Shown here: piece by piece, positions 56,460 through 64,000 of the stretch
Layout of the letters: each line of letters starts with the position of its first letter
Numbering within the stretch: the first letter of the stretch is position 1
Source: Lepisosteus oculatus
Taxonomy: Eukaryota; Chordata; Actinopteri; Semionotiformes; Lepisosteidae
Length of the DNA stretch: 64,000 nt
Direction: 5' to 3'
NCBI RefSeq assembly: GCF_040954835.1
Contig: NC_090712.1
Location: 1,373,284 to 1,437,283, forward strand
Position numbers and translations under genes: made by a program
Notes under the pieces: model-generated
What the model saw: only the letters and a program-made list of their open reading frames with translations
The model's database searches: none
Told to the model about the DNA's origin: nothing

Positions 56460-59400
56460 ATCCCCAAACGGGAAATAGTCTCGTCTTCCTCTGCCGCGCT
56501 CGGATCCTACCTGCCCACCTCCCTTTCGGACAGACAGTCCAGCCAGGCAGGTGTGCAGACGGGCGGGGGATTTACCTGGTCCTGCACGTCCTCGTCGCAC
56601 AGCTCCAGCTGCATGATGTGCTCAAAGGGCCGGAACAGGGCCTCGTTGAAGTGGAAGTGGGGCAGCTCGGCCCAGGTGGTCAGCACCTCCGTGAGCACGT
56701 CGTGGATGAAGGAGACTGCCTTCTGAGAGGCGTGCCTCTCCTTGTGGCACGCGGCCTGCAGTCCAATCACAGGACAGCGACGTGACGCAAACCGAACCCG
56801 GAACTGGAAGACCCGTTATTTCAGCAGTGTAAAGCCATGCCAATGGTGCTCTCAACCCAGGAAGAGCTAAGAACTCTAAGAACAGGGCATTATCACATGA
56901 ATGAAACGGGAAAATGTAAGGAACAGCTGGTGCTGATTTCCACACAGCGATACACTAACAGCACTTGCAGTTTTAGAGCATTTGTCATTTTCATAACAGA
57001 GGATGACTGTCGTTGCTCGGGGTAGCATCTCCTGAATACATATGGAGTGACTTAGACAGGCGTCAGCTTTTTTACAGTCTGAAATTGTCTGCTGGTTTCA
57101 TGGGGTGGTGTGGTGGATCTGCGCCTGTGGCTGGCAGGTTGCCGGTTCAAATCCTGCGGCAGGCAGAGGAATCCTACTTTGTTGGGCCCTTGAGCAAGGC
57201 CCTGAACCCCAACTGCTCCAGGGGTGCTGTATGAATGGCTGACCCTGCGCTCTGACCCCAAGCTTCTCTCTCCCTGTTTGTGTCTCTCACTCTTTTTGAA
57301 CAGTACTGCAATGCATTACAGACTTTATAAGCTGCACGTTTAGAGTAGATCGGCACAGGACTTAAATTCTGAAAAATGGAAGAAATTCTACATTGTAATG
57401 CTGATTTTTTTTTTTGCAAAGATCCTACCACTCAAGCAGTCTGAAATAGATCAAACTGTAGTGCAATGAGAGTTGTATCTGAGGGACAATCCTCTGGGGC
57501 AGAGTACTGTTGCCAGTCAGCTATCGTACCTCCACCAGGTGTGGCGCCACCACGCTCCAGGCCCTCATCATGTGCAGCAGGGGGCGCGTCTTGTTCCTGA
57601 CGATCCTCAGCATCGCCTCCCCCAGGCGGAACAGGTGCAGCGCGCTCCGGCGGTCCTGAGTGGACTTGGCCTCCCCTTGAGGGAGAGAGAGCAGCAGACA
57701 CAGGTGAGAGTCCTGCTCCTGGGTCTAAATGAGGCAGACAGGGATAAACAGACAGGGTGGGCAGAACACCCATTCTATCGCTAAATCCCCTCCAGGGAAA
57801 GAAGCACAAGGGTACAGTACCAGGCATGGCTAAGGAGTAGTCCCCTGTCTCTGTGGCCGATTTGAAGAGCTGCGACTGGGAGGCCTTTCTCAGCTGATGA
57901 AGAAACCCCACCAGAGCCACGAGGTTAAGCTTGTTTGCAGCATCTTCAAACAACCTAACAAACAAACACAAAGAGATCATCTGTCAGCATCTCCAGCAGG
58001 CAGGGACGGGAACGTTCCTTCAAGAAGTCTTGCGTCTGCATTTCAGTGTTGGGTGGGCAGAAAAATTCTGTGTCTTTGAACCTCATGTGGATTGGTTCTC
58101 TTATCCCACTACGTCTCCTTATTACATCCCACGAAACACCGGGCAGCGCGGTGGCTCTGTGGCTAAAGATCTGTGCCTGTAGCTGGAAGGCTTCCGGTTT
58201 GTATCCTACTCTGTTGGGCCCCTGAGCAAGGCCCTTAACCCCAACTTCTCCAGGGGTGCCGTATAAATGGCTGACCCTGCGATCTGACCCCAAGCTTCTC
58301 TCCCTGTCTGTGTGTCTCATGGAGAGCAAGCTGGGGTCTGCGAAAAAGACACATTCCTAATACAAGAAAATTATATATGGCCAATAAAGTGAGCTGATCT
58401 TATCTACAGTATAAGTGACTTTATGTTTCTGGCCAGGGCTGAAAGCACGCCAGACCGCAGCTCTGGAGGACCAGAGGTCCCCTCCTGCTCAGCTACAAAA
58501 TTATTACAAAAGGAAGCACAGTGCCCAGAGCCCAGGGCTCTGCGCTATAGAAGAAAGGGAGAGTCTCCAAATAGGTATTTATGCAGCTTTCACCTCGACA
58601 AACGAGCTACAAAATAAACCGAAGCACAAGGCAGCTTGAGAGAGGGCCATTAAACCCCTTCATATTCCAGTAAGTAGTTTAAAATATAAGCCTCAGCAAG
58701 GAGCATTATGAGCTCTGGGCTTAACAGAAATGGGCTCTGGCCTAGAATGCCCTGTGTCAATTGCTACCATACCTTACGGTAGATGTGCAGCCATTTATTT
58801 ACAATAGTCCAAACTGGAGTCGTGGTGAGAAATAATGTGCCTGTGCTACTGTTGCAGAAATATTATGCGTTTGCATTAACTTATCTAAAATCACCCCCTT
58901 TCTTCAGTATCTGTGTCGTGTCGGGCAGATGTCAGAGAGATTTCTTTTTGACAGCTGTGTGTGAAGCACAGGCATTCCATCCCAGAAAATGCACAAGCTA
59001 ATTTAACTCACTAACATAAATCATCCATTTAACATAAATCCAATTTTTCAGATATATATGAAGCTCATTCAGAAGAAATGGTACTGGGTTCCAGTGAAAG
59101 AAAATGCTTTGCTGCTACTGGATATTGAAGTCATGTGCCTATTAGCTTGCCCATCAACATGAGAGACTGAAACTGCAAATTCAAGTTACTGTGCTTGGGA
59201 AAAGCACACAAAATGAGATCATGTTCCAGTTTCTCGCTTTGTTTTTCCCGTGCCATCGCCTCTGCTTTCCCGTGTTGAGGAGAGAAGCCTGGGGGAAGCC
59301 AGTAGTGATGTCTGGGGAGCAGGCCTGGAGGCCCGGGGGATCACCTGTCTGCCTGGGTGGAGAGGGTGCACACGGCCTTGGCAGCGCTGGGCCCGCTCAG

Positions 59401-62400
59401 CAGGCTGCCCCCCCTCAGCTCGAACACCTTGCCCCTGCTGTTCTCCTTCAGCAGCTCCTGGATGGAGGGGGGCTGGATGACGGGGTGGCCCAGGGGGAGC
59501 TCCTGCTCGGGGCTGTGGTCTGCGCCGAGCTCCAGGCCCAGGTCCACGGCCTGCTGGGCCTGCGTGATGGCCAGGGGCGGCTGGCAGGCGCCGTCGCTGA
59601 AGTGGCTGTGCTCCAGGGAGCTCACGTACTCACACACTCTGGGGGAGAAACACAGGGCCTCGTCACGCACAACAACCGAGCCTGGCGTTCGTAGAGAGGA
59701 GCCCCCTGTCTGTCCCTCCAGAAGCATCACCTGAGTTCTTTCCGTCTTATCTGGAACCTGCTGCCCTGACTAGTACTGCACCACTGCAGAGGCGATGGCT
59801 GCAGCTTTCTGCCCCTGCTGGGGCTCGATCCCGGTCACTCCCGGGTTTAGAGCCACACAGCCCCCCTCCCGAGACAACAGCAAACTCTCCTGAGCCAAAA
59901 GACTGGCTCTTCCACCGCGGGAGAAACCCGCACCGCCCAGGGTTCAAGGGGGCGGTGTCACTTCGTTGCCCACCGTTCTGTCTACGCTGGACGTAATTGA
60001 TGCTTCAAAGTTTTGAGAATTTGGGTGAAACGCTGCGAAAGAATGTACCGTAACTGAATTGTAGATCTTGCGGATGAAGCAAACTGATTTTTTTAAGCGC
60101 TGTTTTACTGAAGGAAGCGGACCGGGCCGATTGGCGTTCGAGATCGGAGATCGAGATCACGTGTGGCAAAGTGGAGCCACGGGTCAGTACAGCCTCGCAA
60201 CCCAGCGGCAGTGCTGCTGCTGCACTGCTGCACCCTGAGGCCCGGCCCGGGACAGGGACTGGAGGTACCTGAAGACGTGAGGCCAGCAGTCCGGGTTGTG
60301 GCTGCCCATCTCCAGCCCCACGTTGAGGATGGCGTCCATGCAGAGGACGTGAGCCGTGTGCAGCCGGATCCCTGGCGCCCGTCCCATCTGCTCCAGCTTC
60401 TGCTCCACCTTCTGCTTCACTGTGTGGAGCCAGAGCCAGACACGGGCCAGTCAGCACTCTCCAGCCCTTCACGAGCACACGCACTGCACACCTGAGAAAC
60501 GCACTAGGGGGCTCGTTTCTCACTCACAGAGTCATGATTGGATCCATGGATAGAAAATCCGACTCTGGCCTGGGGTCATTACTCCTTGAGGGAATTTCTA
60601 AACAGACACCTGCTCTGTTGCACGGGACACCTCTGGAATAGCTGAAAGGTGGGATAACATCATCAGGAATAGCCACTGAGCCATAAGTGGGAGTGTAATG
60701 GTCACTCAAACACCCACTCATGGCAATAATATAGGGTGGCCATGGCTGAACCCGGACTATAAGCCCTCTGCAACACTGTTATAATTTGGGGCATTGTGGG
60801 AAATAATATCTCTTCCCAGTGTTCTCCAGAAGTGGCCGTTTTCATCACAGTTTAACTCATCTCAAACCTTCACCGGACTGCGCTGCGACTCCTTGCATCC
60901 CCACACATTTTATTGGACCCACCTACTCCTCAGCAACACTCCATCAAACAACATCTGGTCCTTGGTCTGTAATGTGCTGCATCCCCCCAGATCAAGACTA
61001 CATCCCAACACAATCAGGCTAACTGGGACGGAGTTGGGAAAAATAAATCGCGGTTCCCTTCATTGTCGCTTTGTCAGATTGCCTGCTCAGGTCATCCCGG
61101 GACAATACCTTGTGCTATTGTGTCTCCGGATTCGGGAACCTCCCGCTCCTCCTTCTCCTCCTGGACGCAGGAGGCGGCTGCCATCTGGGCCAGAGCGGAG
61201 GCACAGTTTGCAGCCACTCCTGTGGGCGGCAGAAGGAGGGAGGGTTACGTCAGAGATGGCTCGTGGACACGGGACCTCTCCAGCCAACACAGCCCACAGT
61301 GCAACACAACCGGAGAATCGCTTTGCACCCTCCTCTTCCAGCAGGTTTAAAGGGCAGAGCTGGGCCTGGTCAGTCTTGGGACGGGAGACCTCTAAGGAAA
61401 TCCAGGTTGCTGCTGCAAGTGTTGTCGGTGGACCAGTAGGGGGCGATCTTCCCTCTAAATCAGAATTTTCTTAGCCGCCATATCACCCTGCAACTCACAA
61501 CTGGCAGCCCACTGAAGCTCAGTGGGTGTGAGCCTGGTCAGTACCAGGATGGGAGACCTCCTGGGAAAAACTAAGGTTGCTGCCGGAAGAGATGTTAGTT
61601 GGGACAGCTCGCCATGTGGTCTATGTGGGTCCTAATGCCCCAGTATAGTGACGGGACACTATACTGTAAAAATTGCGCTGTCCTTCGGATGAGACATAGA
61701 ACCGAGGTCCTGACTTTAAAAATTAAAAATCCCAGGGCGTTTCTCGAAAAGAGTAGGGGTGTAACCCCGGCGTCCTGGCCAAATTTCCCATTGGCCCTTA
61801 CCAATCATGGCCTCCTAATAATCCCCATCTCTGTACTGGCTTCATTACTCTGCTCTCCTCCCCACTGAGAGCTGGTGTGTGGGGAGCGTTCTGGCGCACT
61901 ATGGCAGCCGTCGCATCATCCAGGTTGGGCTGCACACTGGTGGTGGAGGGGATCCCCATTACCTGTAAAGCACTTTGAGTGGAGTGTCCAGAAAAGCGCT
62001 ATATAAGGTGTAAGCAAGTATTAATTATTATTATTATTATTGATTTCCAAACCAGTGCCTCAGTGTGTGACCCCACCTTGCTGTAGAGAGTGCCACCCTT
62101 TGGATGAGATGTTGAACTGAGCTCCGAACTACTTGATCTCTGAAAAGTTTTCCGTTAATTCAAACGGTAAAGTAATCTCTCACTTCTGCACCTATTGTAC
62201 CACCCAGAACAAAATCTCAGTTAGTTTAACAGAACTGAAGACTGTCAGCTGCATCACAGTGCACAGTGTGTGGCTCTACAACTGTAAAACCCCCATGTGC
62301 TCAGTGTCTGTGTTCTACAGGTCCAGGAAAGGAGGGAGACGCAATTTAACAGCAAATGGTGAAGAGGAACTGCTCCACCTACTGGTTGTAATAAACTAGT

Positions 62401-64000
62401 GCAGGGAGACGGAAACATGCAGCGGACAGATTTCGTTACCCCTGAAGAAGTGTCAGCCAATAGGTAAACCCTCTGTACATCTTCATTTAGACAACTGGTC
62501 TGGGGCTAACTGGGAAAATACATGCTCATTTCTATAGTAGTGCTTTTTCCCCCAGTACGGACCAGGTATAAATGATTCATTTGAACCTCTGCATGAGCTC
62601 CTTTGCCATGTGCCAGTAGCTTTCAGTAGATAAGACTGATCACTCATCTGTTTTGTCCAGTCGATTACAACATGAAGATCTTACAAAGACCTATCTTGAC
62701 AAATTAATTAGGCAGAATATTACATCTATTTTCAGCGGAGCATAAATATTTAATCATATCATTAGAGTGCTTTGACATCACGGCTTCTCAGATTTTTATC
62801 TGTGCAGAGAACTACTTAACTAGCTGAGATACCAGAACCCAAGCAGTTTTAACTATTAGTGGGAATTTCGTGCTCATGAAAGGTGAGTGATATCACACTG
62901 GCTTCTCTCAGATTTCTACATTAGGAAATGTCCCAGCCTCCTGCATCACAAGGCTGCAGATCAGACAATTTTTTTCCCCAAAGTTAACTTGCAATTTCTG
63001 ACCTTTAGAAAACTCCAGATAAAAAAACTGGACAGAATATTTTAGGAGAGTGGTGCAGTGGAGGTGGTGATCATGGCACACCCTGAGATGGACTGGTCTG
63101 TCTCATCCTGAGTGTACTCTCACTTTCCACCCTGTGCCTGCTGGGTTCAGCTGTATCTCCCAGTGACTCCCAGTGGACCGAGTCAAAAACACACCGATTG
63201 AAGACCCTGTGTTCAGAACCGCATGGTGCTTTAAACATGTTTTACAAGTGCAAAGGCAGAAATGTTCCATCCATTAAGGCAGAATGAACCTTATTCCACC
63301 TTAATAAGGGCTTAGAAGGCAAAGAATGGGGTTTTTTCACAGGAGTGTTCACAGCTCAAGACAGATCCCTTGGTGCCTCCAGAAGATGTTCACTCTCTCT
63401 GCTGGCAGGGAACACCCCCCTGCGCCCCACAGGCTCTCCCCGCCCGGACTGCCACCCTCCGCAGGGGGGTATTCACAGCTGCCCCTGCCCCTGCCCTGTT
63501 ACCTAGGGCACAGCTGAGTCCCGCTGCCTTCCTCAGGCCATCCAGACTCAGGCAGATGGTGTCCCTCTCCTTCTGGTTCTGCTCCTTCACCCCCTCGGCA
63601 CCCAGGATGAAGGCCAGGCCCTTGGAGCTGCCAGCCATGCGGCCCGTGAGGGGGGTGGACAGGGTGTCAATCAGGTTCTTCCAGCAGCCAATCAGGATGT
63701 AGCGTGCGAAGACCACACCTACAAGAAGAAGCAGGGCCCGAGGCCCTGAGGTCAAGCGCAGGTCTGTGCTACAGCCCTTCCCAGAAGGGTATTTTGCTCT
63801 CTATGAGAAAAACAATTCCCACGAGTCACATTTAAAAAACCGAATTACATCCGGTACACGTGAAACTGAACTGATGAAACAAGGGATTCCTCATTACAAG
63901 GGTACCAGATAAAAAAAGCATTTATAAGAAGGCCCTTTGTCCCGTCTGCAACAAAACAGCTCAATGAATGTGTGTAAATGTAGTCCCCCCCACTGCCTGT
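42407..64000 (-). CDS. arfgef3: ARFGEF3 (BIG3), 3' part of the gene, 19 coding exons
   Basis: ARFGEF3 is a large (about 2,180 aa in human) BIG-family protein with a degenerate Sec7 region. It is a scaffold at secretory granules/Golgi, known for binding PKA, PP1 and prohibitin-2 and for restraining insulin granule formation. Nineteen exons on the minus strand join with consistent phases from 63718 to the TGA at 42407-42409, giving 3,947 nt and the C-terminal ~1,314 residues. The Sec7-like region and N-terminus lie to the right of the window. The encoded helical-repeat C-terminal half matches ARFGEF3 throughout, for example [60 protein letters not shown] and [20 protein letters not shown]. All introns are GT-AG except one GC-AG. 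A minisatellite overlaps one splice donor. Confidence 0.96.
42982..44203 (-). CDS. arfgef3: arfgef3 large penultimate exon
   Basis: 1,222 nt, encoding [20 protein letters not shown] through [10 protein letters not shown]. It includes conserved [20 protein letters not shown] and [20 protein letters not shown], an acidic serine-rich patch ([18 protein letters not shown]), WVKRLHKLC-like text, and a basic '[12 protein letters not shown]' segment. The acceptor is ttttctgtgcag. Confidence 0.95.
44870..45015 (+). mobile_element. Old L2-like remnant in an arfgef3 intron
   Basis: The words ttactgaggtatc and aaggctccacacagtgggca are shared with the L2-like fragment at 17650-17870. It is short and decayed. 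Confidence 0.35.
45762..45892 (-). CDS. arfgef3: arfgef3 exon
   Basis: Encodes [20 protein letters not shown] through [11 protein letters not shown] plus AG, ending in phase 2 before gtgagc. Confidence 0.94.
46353..48668 (-). repeat. arfgef3: 61-bp minisatellite, 38 copies, built from an exon-intron junction
   Basis: The core 'ctgctgagcc' recurs at exact 61-bp spacing from 46381 to 48638, that is 37 intervals (2,257 bp) with no net length change. Read on the minus strand, each unit is 30 bases of the end of the arfgef3 exon (TACTGGAG...GCTCAGCAG) followed by 31 bases of intron (GTAGACACC...). Nearly every copy thus holds a CAG|GTAGAC donor. Two main unit types alternate: one identical to the exon (gccatggctcgtattctcc on the plus strand) and one diverged (gccctggcctgtatcctcc). 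Confidence 0.97.
48638..48769 (-). CDS. arfgef3: arfgef3 exon whose 3' end seeded a minisatellite
   Basis: 44 codons, [20 protein letters not shown] through [13 protein letters not shown], phase 0 at both ends. The last 30 bases and the first 31 bases of the next intron form the 61-bp unit repeated through the adjacent 2.3 kb. Confidence 0.95.
49470..49645 (+). mobile_element. Old tRNA-derived SINE remnant in an arfgef3 intron
   Basis: A B-box-like gggttcaattcctgg is followed by phrases such as gtctgcatgttctct, ccctgtgatgggtt and gtaccctgtccagggtgt, usual in fish tRNA-SINEs. Confidence 0.5.
49900..50850 (+). mobile_element. L2-like LINE fragment in an arfgef3 intron
   Basis: It carries the reverse-transcriptase active-site region as [13 protein letters not shown] (about 49980), then [20 protein letters not shown] (about 50240) and the 3' UTR-like end near 50815 (gctatataaaattacaatg). 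Internal stops show it is dead. Its right end is about 30 bp from an arfgef3 exon. Confidence 0.7.
50884..50986 (-). CDS. arfgef3: arfgef3 exon
   Basis: Encodes [20 protein letters not shown] through SATLEPVK, ending in phase 0 at a gtaaag donor. Confidence 0.94.
51457..51571 (-). CDS. arfgef3: arfgef3 exon
   Basis: Encodes [20 protein letters not shown] through ISRVGCSCI, ending in phase 2. Confidence 0.94.
52007..52183 (-). CDS. arfgef3: arfgef3 exon
   Basis: Encodes [20 protein letters not shown] through [15 protein letters not shown], ending in phase 1. Confidence 0.94.
53062..53190 (-). CDS. arfgef3: arfgef3 exon with GC donor
   Basis: Encodes [20 protein letters not shown] through LLREVTKTP. 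Frame and family continuity ([10 protein letters not shown]) require the exon to end at 53062. The intron therefore begins GCGAGT instead of GT; no in-frame GT alternative is present nearby. Confidence 0.88.
53360..53504 (-). CDS. arfgef3: arfgef3 exon
   Basis: Encodes [20 protein letters not shown] through [12 protein letters not shown], ending in phase 1. The middle is a variable linker. Confidence 0.94.
53598..53745 (+). other. Orphan exon-like sequence antisense to arfgef3
   Basis: Plus-strand open stretch of 49 codons with text [20 protein letters not shown] then [20 protein letters not shown] then VTKYNPPFQ. It is bounded by an acceptor-like ttttgtgttttaag and a perfect CAG|GTAGGG donor, and looks like a real internal coding exon. 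No partner exons were found nearby and I do not recognise the family. It may be a stray duplicated exon, a nested gene's exon, or chance. Confidence 0.35.
54268..54371 (-). CDS. arfgef3: arfgef3 exon
   Basis: Encodes [20 protein letters not shown] through [11 protein letters not shown], ending in phase 0. Confidence 0.94.
55355..55477 (-). CDS. arfgef3: arfgef3 exon
   Basis: Encodes [20 protein letters not shown] through [10 protein letters not shown], ending in phase 1. Confidence 0.95.
55637..55778 (-). CDS. arfgef3: arfgef3 exon
   Basis: Encodes [20 protein letters not shown] through [10 protein letters not shown], ending in phase 1. Confidence 0.95.
56230..56459 (+). mobile_element. 5'-truncated 5S-derived SINE in an arfgef3 intron
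   Basis: Contains the 3' two fifths of the SINE3 family (actctgctctcctccccact, gctttgagtggagtgtccag) with an (ATT)n tail at about 56426-56457. The 5S-like head is absent. It ends about 120 bp from an arfgef3 exon. Confidence 0.8.
56576..56755 (-). CDS. arfgef3: arfgef3 exon
   Basis: Exactly 60 codons, [20 protein letters not shown] through CDEDVQDQ, phase 0 at both ends. Confidence 0.95.
57102..57292 (+). mobile_element. tRNA-derived SINE, copy 3 (3'-truncated)
   Basis: Head with ggttcaaatcctgc and body gttgggcccttgagcaaggc, stopping before the usual 3' end. Confidence 0.75.
57530..57675 (-). CDS. arfgef3: arfgef3 exon
   Basis: Encodes [20 protein letters not shown] through [12 protein letters not shown] in phase 0. 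The acceptor is the less common 'aag'. Confidence 0.9.
57821..57954 (-). CDS. arfgef3: arfgef3 exon
   Basis: Encodes [20 protein letters not shown] and ends DYSLAMP in phase 1. The acceptor is ttgttag and the donor gtactg. Confidence 0.93.
58139..58408 (+). mobile_element. tRNA-derived SINE, copy 4
   Basis: Near full length with a clean head (gggcagcgcggtggctctgt) and 3' end (ggccaataaagtgagctgat). About 20 bases around the B box are missing relative to copies 1 and 3 (ccggtttgtatcctactctg). Confidence 0.8.
59345..59638 (-). CDS. arfgef3: arfgef3 exon
   Basis: Encodes [20 protein letters not shown], a variable linker, then [19 protein letters not shown]. The linker is where family members usually diverge. 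Confidence 0.93.
60269..60419 (-). CDS. arfgef3: arfgef3 exon
   Basis: Encodes [13 protein letters not shown] through [19 protein letters not shown], highly conserved. It ends in phase 2 at a gtacct donor. Confidence 0.93.
61109..61219 (-). CDS. arfgef3: arfgef3 exon
   Basis: Encodes [18 protein letters not shown] and an acidic EEKEERE stretch, ending DTIAQ in phase 1. The donor is gtattg. Confidence 0.92.
61344..61455 (+). mobile_element. 5S-derived SINE head (older copy, split by insertion)
   Basis: A 5S-like segment (gctgggcctggtcagtcttg then ggacgggagacctct) with a different following sequence (ggaccagtagggggcgatct). A matching continuation (cctttggatgagatgttgaa) appears at about 62095-62120, after the younger element. 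Confidence 0.55.
61473..62041 (+). mobile_element. 5S-rRNA-derived SINE (SINE3 type), full length
   Basis: Complete plus-strand copy: 5S-like head (gtgagcctggtcagtaccag then gatgggagacct), shared body (gagtaggggtgtaaccccgg), 3' end (gagtggagtgtccagaaaag) and an ATT tail. It appears inserted into the older copy listed at 61344. Confidence 0.85.
62042..63502 (-). other. arfgef3: arfgef3 intron sequence
   Basis: Apart from the SINE continuation near 62100, I see no exon or clear element. A block near 63060-63180 has SINE-like wording but could not be assigned. Confidence 0.5.
63503..63718 (-). CDS. arfgef3: arfgef3 exon (first in window)
   Basis: Encodes [20 protein letters not shown] through [14 protein letters not shown]. 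It starts with two bases completing a codon and ends in phase 1 before a gtaaca donor. Confidence 0.92.

Noticed and set aside
56385-56726. Open frame with a poly-tyrosine/poly-leucine run
   Set aside because: The run is translation of the (ATT)n tail of a SINE, and the remainder is antisense to an arfgef3 exon.

Overview
The window is vertebrate nuclear DNA, almost certainly from a ray-finned fish. The evidence is spliced genes with GT-AG introns, a luteinizing-hormone beta gene of fish type, fish-style L2/CR1-like LINE remnants, 5S-rRNA-derived SINEs and tRNA-derived SINEs, and moderately AT-rich non-coding DNA with GC-rich exons. I cannot name the species. The single-copy, human-like gene structures would suit an early-diverging fish such as a gar or bowfin, but that is inference.

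Layout, left to right. (1) 1-2270: last intron, terminal exon and 3' UTR of desi2 (+). (2) 2.3-9.3 kb: intergenic DNA with a CR1-like LINE remnant, an L2-like LINE split by a 5S-derived SINE, and a second SINE copy. (3) 9.4-12.95 kb: a complete five-exon gene (+) for a secreted c-type-lysozyme/alpha-lactalbumin-like protein of 220 aa. It keeps all eight cysteines and an alpha-lactalbumin-type calcium loop, lacks the lysozyme catalytic residues, and has two insertions. (4) 13.2-16.1 kb: a CpG-rich promoter and a two-exon C2H2 zinc-finger gene (+) with 11 fingers. (5) 16.46-20.6 kb: lhb (-), tail-to-tail with the zinc-finger gene. (6) 23.3-25.3 kb: cox20 (+), four exons. (7) 27.5-30.3 kb: a smim28-like gene (-), two coding exons. 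(8) 36.7-42.4 kb: repeat-poor DNA that may be a very long arfgef3 3' UTR. (9) 42.4 kb to the right edge: the 3' part of arfgef3 (-), 19 coding exons encoding the C-terminal ~1,314 residues; the 5' part lies beyond the window.

The genes do not form one pathway. desi2 and cox20 are neighbours in human (1q44), and SMIM28 and ARFGEF3 both lie in human 6q23, so the window appears to join two ancestral blocks. The lysozyme-like, zinc-finger and lhb genes sit between desi2 and cox20.

Two things stand out. The first is the non-catalytic, calcium-loop-bearing lysozyme/alpha-lactalbumin-like gene, whose extra 15-codon exon exactly accounts for its extra length between two conserved cysteines. The second is a 38-copy, 61-bp minisatellite in arfgef3 whose unit is a duplicated exon-intron junction, so that nearly every copy carries a copy of the real 5' splice site.
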